Below are positions 48,836 through 59,234 of a DNA stretch of 64,000 nucleotides, one piece after another. The translations under genes and the position numbers were made by a program. Within the stretch, counting starts at the first letter, position 1. The number at the start of each line of letters is the position of its first letter. Source of the DNA: Jeongeupia sp. USM3 (GTDB lineage: Bacteria; Pseudomonadota; Gammaproteobacteria; Burkholderiales; Chitinibacteraceae); contig NZ_CP017668.1 of the NCBI RefSeq assembly GCF_001808185.1, positions 3,720,001-3,784,000 of the forward strand, written 5' to 3'. Below the pieces are notes generated by a model. It did no database searches and was not told the origin of the DNA. It was given only the letters and a program-made list of their open reading frames with translations.

Positions 48836-51800
48836 TCATCGGCGGGTGATCTCGTCCCAGCTCTTGTTCAGCCGCTTCAGCGATACCGGGTACGGCGTCT
48901 TGAGCTCCTGCGCGAACAGCGAGATGCGCAGCTCCTCGATCATCCACCGGAACGGCAGCAGCGGCGCGGTATCGCGACCTTCGCGCTGCCAACGATCGAG
49001 CTCGGATTCCCAGCGCTGCCACAGCTCGGTGATCTCGGCGTTGCGCTGGCCGTCGCGTTGCGGGTTCGCGACGCGCTTCTCGAGCCGGATGCGGATCGCC
49101 TTCAGGTACAGCGGCAGCCGCGGCAACTGCTCCCACGGCGTCGCGGCCAGAAAGCCCTGGTAGACCAGCGTGCCGAGCTGCTGGTTCAGCGCGTGGGCAA
49201 GATTGCCCGACCTGTTCGCCGCCATCACCACCGGCACGTATTCGGCGACGACCGCCGCGAGCGTGCGGACCACGGCATCGCGCACGCTCGGCAGCCGTAC
49301 CTTGGCGCGCGATTTCTGGTTGTCGAAGTCCTTCTTGCTGCGCGGCGCTTCGTCGTCGCCGACGAAGGCGCGGTCGCAGATCGCCGCGACGATGTCCGCC
49401 ATCAACTGGTCGGCATTCTGTGTGCCGCGCAGCGCAATGGCGTGCTGCTGGAAGTTGGGTACGGATTTCTCGAGCTGCTTCACGTGTTCCTTGAGCTCGA
49501 AACGCAGCAACTGCACCACGCCTTGCCGGTGTGCCCCGGCTGCGGCGTGGGCGGTATCGAACAGCCGGATCGCGCAACTGTCGTCATCGGGCACCAGCGC
49601 CGGGTAGCCGGTCAGCTTGCGGCCGTGGCGCTTGAAGGTGAGCTGTTCGGGCAGGTCGCCGAAGTCCCACTTCACGATGCCGGATTTCTCGATACCGGCA
49701 TCGTCGGCCTCGTCGCGGAACGTCAGTTGCGCCGCTTCGCCGAGCTGGGCGCGGATCGCGATCAGGTCGCGGCCCGCTGCCAGCTCCTGGCCGGCGTCGT
49801 CGACGACGCGGAAGTTCATCAACAGGTGGGGCGGCAGCACGCCGGGGTCGAAATCCTCGGCGCTCACGGTCAGCCCGGTACCGCGAGTGACGGCGTGCGC
49901 CAGTTGCGGCAGCAGCGGCGCCTCGCGGTCGGCCTTGTCGAGTTCGGTCAGCATCCTGGTCGCGAACTCGGGCACCGGCACGCAGACGCGGCGGATCGCC
50001 TTGGGCAGCGACTTGACCAGCAGCGTGACCTTCTCGCGCAGCATGCCCGGCACCAGCCAGTCGAACACCGCGTGGTTGACGCGGTTGAGCTGGTGCAGCG
50101 GAAGGGTGAGCGTGACGCCGTCGAGCGCGTGGCCGAGCTCGAAGCGGTAGGCGAGCGGCAGCCTGGCCTCGGCCAGCTTGAAGAACACCGGGAACTGCTC
50201 CTCGGTCACCGCGTCGGCGGTGTGGCTCATCAGGAACTCGCGGCTCAGGTACAAGAGCTGCGGCTGTTCGCGTTCGGCCTTTTTCAGCCAGGCCTCGAAG
50301 CTGGCGCCGTTGACGACGTCCGCCGGCACGCGCTCGTCGAAGAACGCATACAGCGCGTTCTCGTCGACCAGCACGTCCTGCCGGCGTGCCTTGTGTTCGA
50401 GCTCCTCGATCTCGAGCAAGAGTTCGAGGTTGTGGTCGAAGAACTTGGCCTTGGTCTGGTAGTTGAAACGGACCAGCGCCTCGCGGATGAAGATCTCGCG
50501 CGCCTCGACCGGATTGATGCGGCCGTAGTGGACGCGGCGGCGGTTGACGATGGGCAGGCCGTACAGCGTGACGCGCTCGCTGGCGATCACCTGTGCACCG
50601 TTCTTCTCCCAGTGCGGATCGAAGTACTGCTTCTTGGTCAGGTGGGTCGCGAGTTTTTCGATCCACTCGGATTCGATCGCTGCAACACCGCGCGCGTACA
50701 GCCTGGTCGTTTCGACCAGTTCGCCGGCGACGATCCACTTCGGCCGCGCCTTTTTCAGCCCCGATCCCGGGAAGATGTTGAACTTGATGTCGCGTGCGCC
50801 GAGGTATTCGTCGCGGTCGGGCTGCTTGAAACCGATATTGCCCAAGAGGCCGGTGATTAGCGCCTTGTGGATCTGCTCGAAGGTGCCGGTGGTCTCGTTC
50901 CGGCGCCAGCCGAGGTCGTCGACGATGTCGGCCAGTTGCCGGTACAGGTCACGCCACTCGCGCAGCCGGATGTGCGACAGGAAATGCGTGTGGCACACCT
51001 CGACGAGCTGGCGGTTCGATGTCTTCTCGGCGACGGCCTTTTCGAAGAAGGCCCACAGGTTCAGATAGGTGAGGAAGTCGGACTTCTCGTCGACGAACTT
51101 TGCCTGCGCGCGGTCGGCGGCGTCGCGGGCGTCGAACGGCCGGTCGCGCGGGTCCTGCACCGACAGGCCCGAGGCGATGATCAGGATCTCGGACAGGCAT
51201 TGCTGTTCATGGCCGGCAAGCAGCATCCGCGCCAGTCGCGGGTCGACCGGCAGCCGCGCAAGCTGCTTGCCGACCGGGGTCAGCTCGTCGAGGTCGTCGA
51301 CGGCACCGAGCTCGTGTAGCTGCTGGTAACCGTCGGCAACCAGCCGGCCCGACGGCGCTTCGAGGAAGGGGAAGGCGTCGACCTTGCCGAGCCTGAGCGC
51401 GGCCATGCGCAGGATGACGCCGGCCAGACTCGAACGGATGATCTCGGGGTCGGTGAAGGCCGGGCGCAGATTGAAGTCTTCTTCCGAATAAAGCCGTACG
51501 CAAATGCCCGAGGAGACGCGGCCGCAACGGCCGGCACGCTGCCTGCCCGATGCCTGCGAGATCTTTTCGACCAGCAACTGCTCGACCTTGGCGCGCGGGC
51601 TGTAGCGGTTGATCCGTGCCAGTCCCGAGTCGATCACGTAGCGGATGCCGGGAACGGTCAGCGAGGTTTCGGCGACATTGGTCGCGAGCACGACGCGGCG
51701 GCCGTTGCCGGGGCGGAAGATGCGCTGCTGGTCTTCGTTGCTGAGCCGTGCGAACAGAGGAATCACTTCGGCATTGCGGAGCTTGGCCTTGCGGAAGGCC

Positions 51801-52717
51801 TCGGCGGTTTCGCGGATTTCGCGCTCGCCGGGCAGGAAGACCAGCACGTCGCCGGCGCCGTCATGCCGCCACAGGTGCTCGACCTCGGCAACGATCGCTT
51901 CCTCCATCTCGATCTCGGCGTCGTCCTCGTCGCGGCTTTCCAGCGGCGCGTAGCGGACTTCGACCGGATAGGTGCGGCCCGAGACTTCGAGTACCGGCGC
52001 GCCGTCGAAATGCTGCGAAAAGCGCTCGGCGTCGATCGTCGCCGAGGTGACGATGACCTTGAGGTCGGGCCGGCGCGGCAGCAGCTGCTTCAGGTAGCCG
52101 AGCAGGAAGTCGATGTTGAGGCTGCGTTCGTGCGCCTCGTCGACGATGATCGTGTCGTAGGCGGTCAGGTCGCGGTCGGACAGCGTTTCGGCGAGCAGGA
52201 TGCCGTCGGTCATCAGCTTGATGTAACTGTCGCCACCGGATTTCTCGGTGAAGCGGACCTTGAAGCCGACGATGGCGCCGAGTTCGCTCTTGAGCTCCTG
52301 CGCAATCCGGCTGGCGACCGACCGCGCGGCGAGGCGCCTTGGCTGCGTATGACCGATTAGGCCGTTGATGCCGCGACCCAGTTCGAGACAGATCTTCGGC
52401 AACTGCGTCGTTTTGCCCGAGCCCGTTTCGCCGCAGACGATGACAACCTGATTCGCCGCGATGGCCGCGCGGATTTCGTCGCGCCGCTGGTTGACCGGCA
52501 GCGATTCGTCGAAGCTCGGGACTGGCAGGTTCTGCCGGCGCCGTTCGGTCTTGGCGGCTGCGTGGTTCAGTTCCTGACCCAGTTCGGTCTCGAGCCGGTC
52601 AACCGGTTTGCCGGCGGCACGACGGGTTTCGAGCGTGGCGAGCTTTCTTGCCAGCGCCGCGTGTTCGCGCGCCGGTACGCGGCTCAGGAGATCGGAAAGA
52701 GTGGACGTGGCGTTCAT
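48836..52717 (-). CDS. hrpA: ATP-dependent RNA helicase HrpA
   Basis: DEAH-box helicase (1293 aa; E. coli about 1300), in E. coli linked to fimbrial mRNA processing and to resolving stalled ribosomes. Walker A GETGSGKT at 96-103, DEAH in VDEAHERS, SAT in VIVTSATID, motif V ATNVAETSLTVPGI and motif VI QRAGRCGR, then HA2/OB-fold domains and the long HrpA-specific C-terminal region with LPVSLKR-type end (TPYPVSLKRLNKSWDEI). Intact over almost 4 kb. It follows the PAS-sensor gene on the same strand after 36 bases. Confidence 0.95.
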   Translation of the reverse strand: MNATSTLSDLLSRVPAREHAALARKLATLETRRAAGKPVDRLETELGQELNHAAAKTERRRQNLPVPSFDESLPVNQRRDEIRAAIAANQVVIVCGETGSGKTTQLPKICLELGRGINGLIGHTQPRRLAARSVASRIAQELKSELGAIVGFKVRFTEKSGGDSYIKLMTDGILLAETLSDRDLTAYDTIIVDEAHERSLNIDFLLGYLKQLLPRRPDLKVIVTSATIDAERFSQHFDGAPVLEVSGRTYPVEVRYAPLESRDEDDAEIEMEEAIVAEVEHLWRHDGAGDVLVFLPGEREIRETAEAFRKAKLRNAEVIPLFARLSNEDQQRIFRPGNGRRVVLATNVAETSLTVPGIRYVIDSGLARINRYSPRAKVEQLLVEKISQASGRQRAGRCGRVSSGICVRLYSEEDFNLRPAFTDPEIIRSSLAGVILRMAALRLGKVDAFPFLEAPSGRLVADGYQQLHELGAVDDLDELTPVGKQLARLPVDPRLARMLLAGHEQQCLSEILIIASGLSVQDPRDRPFDARDAADRAQAKFVDEKSDFLTYLNLWAFFEKAVAEKTSNRQLVEVCHTHFLSHIRLREWRDLYRQLADIVDDLGWRRNETTGTFEQIHKALITGLLGNIGFKQPDRDEYLGARDIKFNIFPGSGLKKARPKWIVAGELVETTRLYARGVAAIESEWIEKLATHLTKKQYFDPHWEKNGAQVIASERVTLYGLPIVNRRRVHYGRINPVEAREIFIREALVRFNYQTKAKFFDHNLELLLEIEELEHKARRQDVLVDENALYAFFDERVPADVVNGASFEAWLKKAEREQPQLLYLSREFLMSHTADAVTEEQFPVFFKLAEARLPLAYRFELGHALDGVTLTLPLHQLNRVNHAVFDWLVPGMLREKVTLLVKSLPKAIRRVCVPVPEFATRMLTELDKADREAPLLPQLAHAVTRGTGLTVSAEDFDPGVLPPHLLMNFRVVDDAGQELAAGRDLIAIRAQLGEAAQLTFRDEADDAGIEKSGIVKWDFGDLPEQLTFKRHGRKLTGYPALVPDDDSCAIRLFDTAHAAAGAHRQGVVQLLRFELKEHVKQLEKSVPNFQQHAIALRGTQNADQLMADIVAAICDRAFVGDDEAPRSKKDFDNQKSRAKVRLPSVRDAVVRTLAAVVAEYVPVVMAANRSGNLAHALNQQLGTLVYQGFLAATPWEQLPRLPLYLKAIRIRLEKRVANPQRDGQRNAEITELWQRWESELDRWQREGRDTAPLLPFRWMIEELRISLFAQELKTPYPVSLKRLNKSWDEITRR

Positions 52718-52753
52718 TGCTGCGCGGCGTATTTGAGGTAACCGCGCAGTTTA

Positions 52754-54061
52754 TCACGCCGTGCCGGCCGTCCCGGCGGCGCCGGCCGTGTGCAGAACGA
52801 CCAGTGTTGTGCGCTGCTCGACGCAGGTGATCGCACGGGCTTCGCCCAGCAGCGTCTGTTCGCCGACGGTGAAGCGGGTGCTGCACTGAGCCTGCCCGTC
52901 CGGCGGCAGCAGGTCGGCGCCCGCGACTGCGGCCAGGGGGCGGCCGAGCAGGCCGACCGGCGGCGTGTTCAGCAGCTCGCAGGCGCGCAGGTTGGCAAAT
53001 TCGATCTGGCCCTCGCGGACCAGCAGGAAGGCGCAAGGCAGCGCATCGGCAATGTCGCCGCCGAGCGGGTCGGTCAGCGCCAGCGCGGCCTCGGCGGCCT
53101 TGACGTGGCTGATGTCGATGGCGATCGACAGGACGTAGACCTCGCCGTCGCGCACCAGCGGCTGCTTGGTGATGTCGAACCAGTGGGTGCGGCCGCTCGG
53201 CGGCGTCCAGTGATCGACGAGACGGATCGTCTGGCCGTGTTCGAGTACTTCGGCGTCGCCGGTCGCAAACGGCAGTGCATCGTCCTCGAGCCCCATGTGC
53301 GACTGGACGAGCAGGTCGTGGCCAAGGGTCGTCTGCGTTGCGCGGTTGACGAGCAGGAAGCGCCCGTGCCGGTCGCGCACGAAGATCAGGTTGGGGCTGA
53401 CGTCGATGATCTGGTTGACGAACAGCTGTTGCTGGAACAGCGCTTCCTCGGTGTCGCGGACCGCCGTGACGTCGCGGATCAGCGCGATGCATTCGCGCGC
53501 GCTGCGCGGCATCAGCCGCACTTCGAAGCTGCGCGCATTGCGCTCCTCGTTGCCGATCCGGTATTCGAACTGCTGCGGCTTGTTGCTGCTCTGGACGGCG
53601 ATCAGCGCCTCGAGGTACTGCCGGGCGATCCGGGCCGGAAACAGCGAGGAGATGCGGTTGTTGCCGTTGCCGGGCAGCGGGTGCTGCGCGCACTGGTTGG
53701 TATTGAGCGAGAGCGCCACGCGGGTCGCGTAGTCGACCTGCCAGACGAGGTCGGGCAGGCAGGCCGGCAGGTCGGCGAAATCCGGTGCCGGCACGGCGCC
53801 GGTTTTGCGCCGTGTGCCGGCAAGCAGTACCAGCGCACACGTAACGATGCCGAGCTGCAACAGCAGCAGCGTGATCGACGAGACGGCCAGCACGTGGCTC
53901 AGCGCCAGCAGGATGGCAATGCCGGCCGCGGCCGCGATGAAACGGGGAGGGCAGGGAGCGCATGCCGGGTCGGGCGCCTGTCCGTGAGGGTCGAAGACGA
54001 TCCGAGTGTATCGGTCGCCCGGCGGCTTGACCATCAGACGTTTCCGCCGCGGTGACGGCAT
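52754..54061 (-). CDS. PAS-domain membrane protein without an output domain
   Basis: 435 aa. Two helices at about residues 40-85 (FIAAAAGIAILLALSHVLAV, SITLLLLQLGIVTCALVLLAG) are followed by three PAS-like domains: about 95-215, 220-345 (SPNLIFVRDRHGRFLLVNRA...WFDITKQPLV) and 350-430 (PCAFLLVREGQIEFANLRACELL). No GGDEF, EAL, kinase or receiver domain is found before the stop; the chain ends in an Ala/Gly/Thr repeat. It might signal by contact with another protein, or be a remnant. ATG 54061 is used; sequence upstream in this frame is antisense tRNA-Asp. MVKPPG at 54034 is an alternative start. Confidence 0.65.
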   Translation of the reverse strand: MPSPRRKRLMVKPPGDRYTRIVFDPHGQAPDPACAPCPPRFIAAAAGIAILLALSHVLAVSSITLLLLQLGIVTCALVLLAGTRRKTGAVPAPDFADLPACLPDLVWQVDYATRVALSLNTNQCAQHPLPGNGNNRISSLFPARIARQYLEALIAVQSSNKPQQFEYRIGNEERNARSFEVRLMPRSARECIALIRDVTAVRDTEEALFQQQLFVNQIIDVSPNLIFVRDRHGRFLLVNRATQTTLGHDLLVQSHMGLEDDALPFATGDAEVLEHGQTIRLVDHWTPPSGRTHWFDITKQPLVRDGEVYVLSIAIDISHVKAAEAALALTDPLGGDIADALPCAFLLVREGQIEFANLRACELLNTPPVGLLGRPLAAVAGADLLPPDGQAQCSTRFTVGEQTLLGEARAITCVEQRTTLVVLHTAGAAGTAGTA

Positions 54062-54081
54062 TGCAACACCGTGACGGAAAT

Positions 54082-54111
54082 GCAAAAAGCCAGCTTGCGC
54101 TGGCTTTTTGC
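54082..54111 (-). terminator. terminator of the tRNA-Val/tRNA-Asp unit
   Basis: On the minus strand a perfect 13-bp stem GCAAAAAGCCAGC / GCTGGCTTTTTGC with a four-base loop lies 9 bases after the 3' end of tRNA-Asp. Its T-rich arm gives a standard intrinsic terminator; it also separates the tRNAs from the PAS gene. Confidence 0.9.
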
Positions 54112-54119
54112 GAGTGTCT

Positions 54120-54196
54120 TGGCGGAGCGGACGGGACTCGAACCCGCGACCCCCGGCGTGACAGGCCGGTATTCTAACCAACTGAACTACCGCTCC
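54120..54196 (-). tRNA. tRNA-Asp (GTC)
   Basis: 77 bases with encoded CCA. Read on the minus strand it starts GGAGCGGTAGTTCAGTTGG; the anticodon arm has CCTGTCACG (GTC anticodon), the T arm is GGTTCGAGTCC, and the acceptor stem closes with CGCTCC then GCCA. Almost identical to E. coli tRNA-Asp. Confidence 0.97.
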
Positions 54197-54231
54197 GCAG
54201 CGGTCTCGTTACATCCGGTATTCCGGATGAC

Positions 54232-54307
54232 TGGTGGGTGATGACGGGGTCGAACCGCCGACATTCTGCGTGTAAGGCAGACGCTCTACCAACTGAGCTA
54301 ATCACCC
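54232..54307 (-). tRNA. tRNA-Val (TAC)
   Basis: 76 bases with encoded CCA. Starts GGGTGATTAGCTCAGTTGG; the anticodon loop is CTTACAC (TAC), the T arm is GGTTCGACCCC, and the acceptor closes ATCACCC-A-CCA. Lies 35 bases upstream of tRNA-Asp with a small CATCCGG/CCGGATG hairpin between, and both are probably one transcript. Confidence 0.97.
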
Positions 54308-54326
54308 GTCGTCAAACGAGGAGCGC

Positions 54327-54355
54327 ATTTAAGCATGTGAACTTCTGGTCGTCAA
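54327..54355 (-). promoter_or_regulatory. sigma-70 promoter of the tRNA unit
   Basis: Minus strand TTGACG (54350-54355), 17 bases, TTAAAT (54327-54332). The predicted start is about a dozen bases before the tRNA-Val 5' end, and the downstream bases are GC-rich, as is common for stringently controlled promoters. Confidence 0.8.
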
Positions 54356-54474
54356 CACGTTTTTCAAAATAGTGCAGTTGAACGGCAAAAACGGACGGCG
54401 GTAGCGGCTGTAACCTGCTTGGAGTATAAAACGAAGACAATTTTTCACAGTTCTGTAATGTTCGGAAAAGACAA

Positions 54475-55270
54475 GTGTTCAAGGGTCTTGCGCTGAAGTC
54501 CAAGTTGCCCGGGCTGGCCGGCGTGCGCCCGGTGCTGGAGATCGCCCTGGTACTCGTCATCGCCTGGGTGGCGGCAGGGGTTTTCTGGCAACTGTTCGCG
54601 CCGCGCCATGCCGGCCCCGGCTGGTGCCGCCGTTGTCGGCGCCGGCAGCCGGTGTGCAGGTCTGGACGGGCGCGCCGTCGTGGTTCGGCGCGGGCGAGGC
54701 GACGGCTGCAACGAGCAGCCTGTCGGCCAGGCTGATTGCCGTGGTGGCCGGCGATGCGCGCAGCAGTGCGGCGGTGTTCACCGGGCTCGAGGCCAGTGCG
54801 GTCGCGTTGCGCGTCGGCGACGATTTGCAGCCCGGAGTCCGTCTGGTGCAGGTGGCGCGCGACCGGGTCGAACTCGAACGCAACGGCCGCCGTGAAGTGC
54901 TGATGCTCGACGGCCGCGATGCCAGCGCTGCAGCGCCGGGCCTACCGGCGGCGGCCGAGCCCGCGGCGCAAACGCTCTACCGCGGCCAGCTCGCGGCAAC
55001 GATGCAGGCCGGCAATATCGCCGACTGGGCCAGGGGACTGGCGCCTGCGCCCGGCGGCGGCATTCTGGTCAACGATCCGGCGCAACAGCCGCTGGCCAGG
55101 TCGCTGCAACTGCAGGCCGGCGACGTGCTCAAGTCGGTGAACGGCCAGAATCTGGCGCAGCCGGCCGACATGTCGCTGCTGTTTACTGCGTTCAGCCAGC
55201 AGCACAGATCAGACTTTCGGTGTTGCGTGGCGGTGTACCGACCACGCTGCAGTACCAAATCCAACCCTGA
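54475..55270 (+). CDS. gspC: type II secretion protein GspC (frameshifted as given)
   Basis: Inner-membrane link between the T2SS platform and the secretin. The pieces are MFKGLALKSKLPGLAG...VLVIAWVAAGVFWQLFAPR (N-terminal helix, frame of 54475), then LSAPAAGVQVWTGAPSWFG through RSLQLQAGDVLKSVNGQNL (HR and PDZ-like domains, another frame), and the end LRGGVPTTLQYQIQP in a third frame, stopping at 55270. Frame changes lie near 54610-54623 and 55200. Each behaves as one missing base. The start is GTG 54475 as given; an ATG at 54458 would join with another single-base correction. Confidence 0.78.
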
Positions 55271-55278
55271 ATACCACG

Positions 55279-57367
55279 ATGAAATCCATGTTTCGCGCGT
55301 CCCGTCATGTCCTGTTCGCCGGCCTTCTGGCGACGCAGGCCTTTGCCGCCGACGACAAGGTGACGCTCAACTTCGTCAACGCCGACATCGAATCGACCGT
55401 CAAGGCGGTCGGGCTGATCACCGGCAAGAACTTCCTGATCGACCCGCGCGTGAAAGGGACGATCAATATCGTTTCGTCGCAGCCGATCGACAAGGCGTCG
55501 GTCTACCCGTGCTGCTGTCGGCGCTGCGCCAGCAGGGCTTTACCGCGGTCGAGTCGGGCAAGCTGATCAAGGTGATGCCCGAGGGCGACGCCAAGACGAG
55601 CGGCGGGCCGACCGAGAGCCGCGAGCTGCGCGCCGCCGGCACAGGATCGTGACCCAGGTCTATCCGCTCAGTTCGAGTCGGCGAACCAGATCCTGCCGAT
55701 ATTGCGGCCGCTGGTGTCGGCCAACAACGCGATCTCGGTCTACGCGCCGACCAACACGCTGGTGATCACCGATTACGCCGACAACATCCGCCGGCTCAAC
55801 CGGATCATCCAGAGCATCGACCAGCCGACGCAGTCGGACATCTACCCGATCCAGCTCAAGTACGCGTCGCCGTCGACGTTTCGCAGACGCTTTCCAGACT
55901 GATGCCGAGCTCAATGCGCAGGGCGCGATCCCCGGCGCTGCGCCGCTCGACGGGGCGCGACGCAGCAGCGTCGTGCCGGACGTGCGCAGCAATACCCTGC
56001 TGGTGCGCAGCGAGAACGCCGTCCATGCACAGCAGATTCGCCGTCTGGTCGAAACGCTCGACCAGCCCGGTGCGGCTGGCGGCAACATCCATGTCGTCTA
56101 TCTGCGCAATGCCGAAGCGGTGAAGCTCGCCGCGACGCTCAAGGGCGTGCTCACCGGTCAGGACAGTGGCGGCACGCAGACGGGTAGCAGCAGTACGGCG
56201 TCGCTGACGACGAGCAGTTCGAACGGCGGTCTGTCGCTGCCGCCGAGCAGCACCCCGTCGGCGCCGGCGGCGGCTCGGCCGCCAGGTGCAGATCGGCGCA
56301 CGACGGTGCTGCTACAGGCGACCCGATGACCAATTCGCTGATCATCACCGCGCCGGACAACGTCTACAACAACCTGCGTTCGGTGATCGACAAGCTCGAC
56401 GTGCGCCGCGCGCAGGTCTATGTCGAGGCGATGATCGCCGAGGTCAACGCATCCAAGGTCGGCGAGTTCGGCGTGCAATGGCTGCTCGGTGGCGGCGGCG
56501 ACAATGTGTCCGGCGCAGCGCGCTCGGGCTGCTGTCGAATAGCATCGGCAGCCTGATCAGCGGCATCGTCAACAAGGACCGAACGCGATTCCGACCGGCT
56601 TGACCGTCGGCGTGGTCAACGGCAACCCGTTCAAGGAGGGTGGCAAGACGCCGACGCTCGGCGTGCTTGCCAGCGCGCTGCAGAACACCGGCGACGCCAA
56701 CATCCTGTCGACGCCGAACCTGATCACGCTCGACAACGAGGAAGCGCGGATCATGGTCGGCCAGAACATCCCGATCATCACCGGTACGCAGTCGTCGACC
56801 GGCAGCAACCCGAACCCGTTCACGACGGTCGAGCGCAGGACATCGGCATTTCGCTGCGCGTGAAGCCGCAGGTGTCCGAGGCGGCAGCATCACGCTGTCG
56901 GTGTACCAGGAGGTGTCGACGATCGACAAGACCGTCAACACCGGCGGGACCGGCATCGCGACCAAGAAGCGCGCGCTCGAATCCAAGGTGCTCGTCGACG
57001 ACGGCCAGGTCGTCGTGCTCGGCGGGCTGATCCAGGACCAGCTCGACAACGCGGTCAACAAGGTGCCGATGCTCGGCGACGTGCCGGGTTGGGCAACCTG
57101 TTCAAGTACCAGAGCCGCAACTGGGGCAAGGTCAACCTGATGATCTTCCTGCGCCCGGTGATCCTGCGCGACGGTGCGGCCAGCAATACGCTGTCGACCG
57201 ACCGCTACCAGTACCTGCGCAACGAGCAGGCCAAGTTCGGCTTCGACAGCAATCCCTTCCTGCCCGACCTGCCCAAGGTCGGATTGCCGGCCTTGCCGGC
57301 GGCCAAGCCGGCTGAGGCGGTCGATCCGGCCAGGCCGGCCGCCGGGGCCGAACCGGGACAGCCATGA
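55279..57367 (+). CDS. gspD: type II secretion secretin GspD (many frameshifts as given)
   Basis: Outer-membrane secretin. The signal peptide MKSMFRASRHVLFAGLLATQAFA is followed by N0 (VTLNFVNADIESTVKAVG), N1-N3 (VSANNAISVYAPTNTLVITDYADNIRRL; TNSLIITAPDNVYNNLR) and the C-domain (EARIMVGQNIPIITGTQ; VLVDDGQVVVLGGLIQD; VNLMIFLRPVILRDG). These blocks are in order and collinear but scattered over three frames, with at least eleven frame changes, for example near 55505, 55640, 55671, 55867, 55903, 56301, 56580, 56838, 56882 and 57087. Adding one base at each restores the family sequence, so I treat it as one real gene. The stop overlaps gspE (ATGA). Confidence 0.82.
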
Positions 57368-58727
57368 GCCGTCTGGTACCGTTCCATTGCGCGGTCGACC
57401 TTGGCGGACAACGCCAGCGTGCAGGTGCTGATGCGCCGCGGCGCGTCGCTGGCGGCGCTGAACGAGCGCGCGCGCCGGCAGGCCGCTCGACGTCGAACTC
57501 GTCGATCCGGCCGAGTACGAGCAGCGCGCAGCTGTTCAGCAAGCCAGCGAGCGAGCGTGGCCGACGACGTCGAGCAGCAGGTCGACCTCTCAAGGCTGGT
57601 GCAGGCGCTGCCCGAGATCGAAGACCTGCTCGATGCGCAGGACGATGCGCCGATCATCCGGCTGATCAATGCGCTGCTGACCGAGGCGCTGCGCGCGGGG
57701 GCCCGACCTGCACCTCGAGGCGTTCGAAACGCGCTCGCTGGTGCGCTTTCGCGTCGACGGCGCGCTGCGCGACGTGCTCGAACCCAAGCGCGCGCTGCGG
57801 CGGATCAAGGTCATGGCCGGGCTCGACATCGCCGAAAAACGGCTGCCCCAGGACGGGGGCTGCGCATCGCCGGCCGGCCGGTCGACGTCCGTGTTTCGAC
57901 CCTGCCGTCGGGACACGGCGAACGCGCGGTGCTGCGCTGCTCGACAAGTCGGCCGGGCGGCTGAATCTGGCCAGGCTCGGCATGGCGGACGCGCTCGAGC
58001 AACTGCAGGATCTGCTGAAGCAGCCGCACGGCATCGTTCTCGTCACCGGGCCGACCGCTCGGGCAAGACGACGACGCTGTATGCGGCGCTGTCGCAGATG
58101 GACGCGAAGACCGCCAACATCATGACCGTCGAGGACCCGATCGAATACGACCTCGACGGCGTCGGCCAGACGCAGATCAACCCCAAGATCGACATGAGCT
58201 TTGCCCGGGCGCTGCGCGCCTGCGCCAGGATCCGGACGTGATCATGATCGGCGAAATCCGCGATCTCGAAACCGCGCAGATCGCCGTGCAGGCGTCGCTG
58301 ACCGGTCATCATGCTGGCGACGCTGCATACCAACGATGCCGCCAGCGCGGTGACACGGCTGACCGACATGGGCATCGAGCCCTTCCTGCTGGCGAGCTCG
58401 CTGCTCGGCGTGCTGGCGCAACGGCTGGCACGCACATTGTGCCCGGACTGCCGGACTGCCTATGCTGCAGACGAGGCCGAGCGTTCGGGGGGATGGCGCC
58501 AGTGCGCACCGGCCGGCCGGCGGCAGGCAGCGGCTACCGCGGCGCTCTGGTGTGTACGAGATGCTGCTGGTCGACGAACGCGGGCTGATCCATCGTCACG
58601 GCAACGAACAGACCATCAAGCAGCATGCGCTGCAGCAGGCATGCTGACGCGCCAGGACGGCGAGCGGCTGGCGCGGGACGGCCGGACCAGCCTCGAAGAG
58701 GTCTGGCGGGTGACGCGCGAACACTGA
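57364..58727 (+). CDS. gspE: type II secretion ATPase GspE (many frameshifts as given)
   Basis: Cytoplasmic ATPase that drives pseudopilus assembly. Collinear pieces: MSRLVPF, TLADNASVQVLMRRGASLAAL, PLDVELVDPAEYEQR, VDLSRLVQALPEIEDLLDAQDDAPIIRLINALL, FRVDGALRDVLEPKRALRRIK, LLKQPHGIVLVTGPT then SGKTTTLYAAL (Walker A broken by a missing base in the Gly codon near 58054), IMTVEDPIEYDLDGVGQTQI (Walker B region), MIGEIRDLETAQIAVQ and LATLHTNDAASAVTRL. The tetracysteine zinc motif is partly visible (TLCPDCRTAY). The end is RTSLEEVWRVTREH. All defects look like single-base losses. Confidence 0.82.
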
Positions 58728-58740
58728 TGAAGGAGGCGAC

Positions 58741-59104
58741 ATGGGGCATGGATTGCCGGCACCGGATGCGCGTGGCGCATTGCGCGTGCCCTTGGGGTGC
58801 AAGGTCAGGATGCGCGGCGGCGACGGCGAGACGCATTACGGCATCTGCGCCGACCGTCGGCGGGCTGACGGTAAGAACGTCCTTCGTGCCGCAGGCCGGC
58901 GAGGTCATCGAGGTCTGCGTGCTGCCACCGCCGCAGGGCGGGCGGACCAACCCGCTGTCGGCCCGTGCCAGGGTCGTGCGCTGCCACGCCGTCGACGCCG
59001 AGTACGAACTGGGCCTGGCAAGGAAAAATCAGGTGATCGCGCGCACGCCGACCGCACGGACGACGGCCGTTCACGATTGCGGCAACCCGGCGGTCAGACC
59101 GTAG
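58741..59104 (+). CDS. PilZ-domain protein (one frameshift as given)
   Basis: Small c-di-GMP-binding type protein. The first piece MGHGLPAPDARGALRVPLGCKVRMR through GICA is in the frame of 58741; it continues after a frame change near 58850 as SVGGLTVRTSFVPQAGEVIEVCVLPP through YELGLA. The D/N-x-S-x-G-G core (AD-x-SVGG) and the beta-barrel pattern fit PilZ; the N-terminal Arg pair is weak (RVPLGCKVRM), so c-di-GMP binding is unproven. GGAGGCGAC lies just before the ATG, and the gene follows gspE by 13 bases, so it may be in the secretion operon. Confidence 0.6.
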
Positions 59105-59234
59105 TAAACTACTGCGCCGATCGTTCGCCGGCACCCCGCCGGCAACCGGAACCGTTCTCCCCAGGCAATCTGCACCGGGCCGCTGCGAAGCGTCGCCGGG
59201 CGCACTCCACTGCACGCCGCGGTGCCATGACACC

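Noticed and set aside
54062..54181. N-terminal extension of the PAS-sensor frame containing GFESRP
   Set aside because: That stretch is the antisense-frame reading of tRNA-Asp and its terminator, a well-known artefact.
54475..58727. Programmed frameshifting or genuine gene decay in gspC-gspD-gspE
   Set aside because: Frame changes are too many, lie at no common slippery motif, and continue through essential serS and the unrelated rarA; single-base sequence errors explain all.
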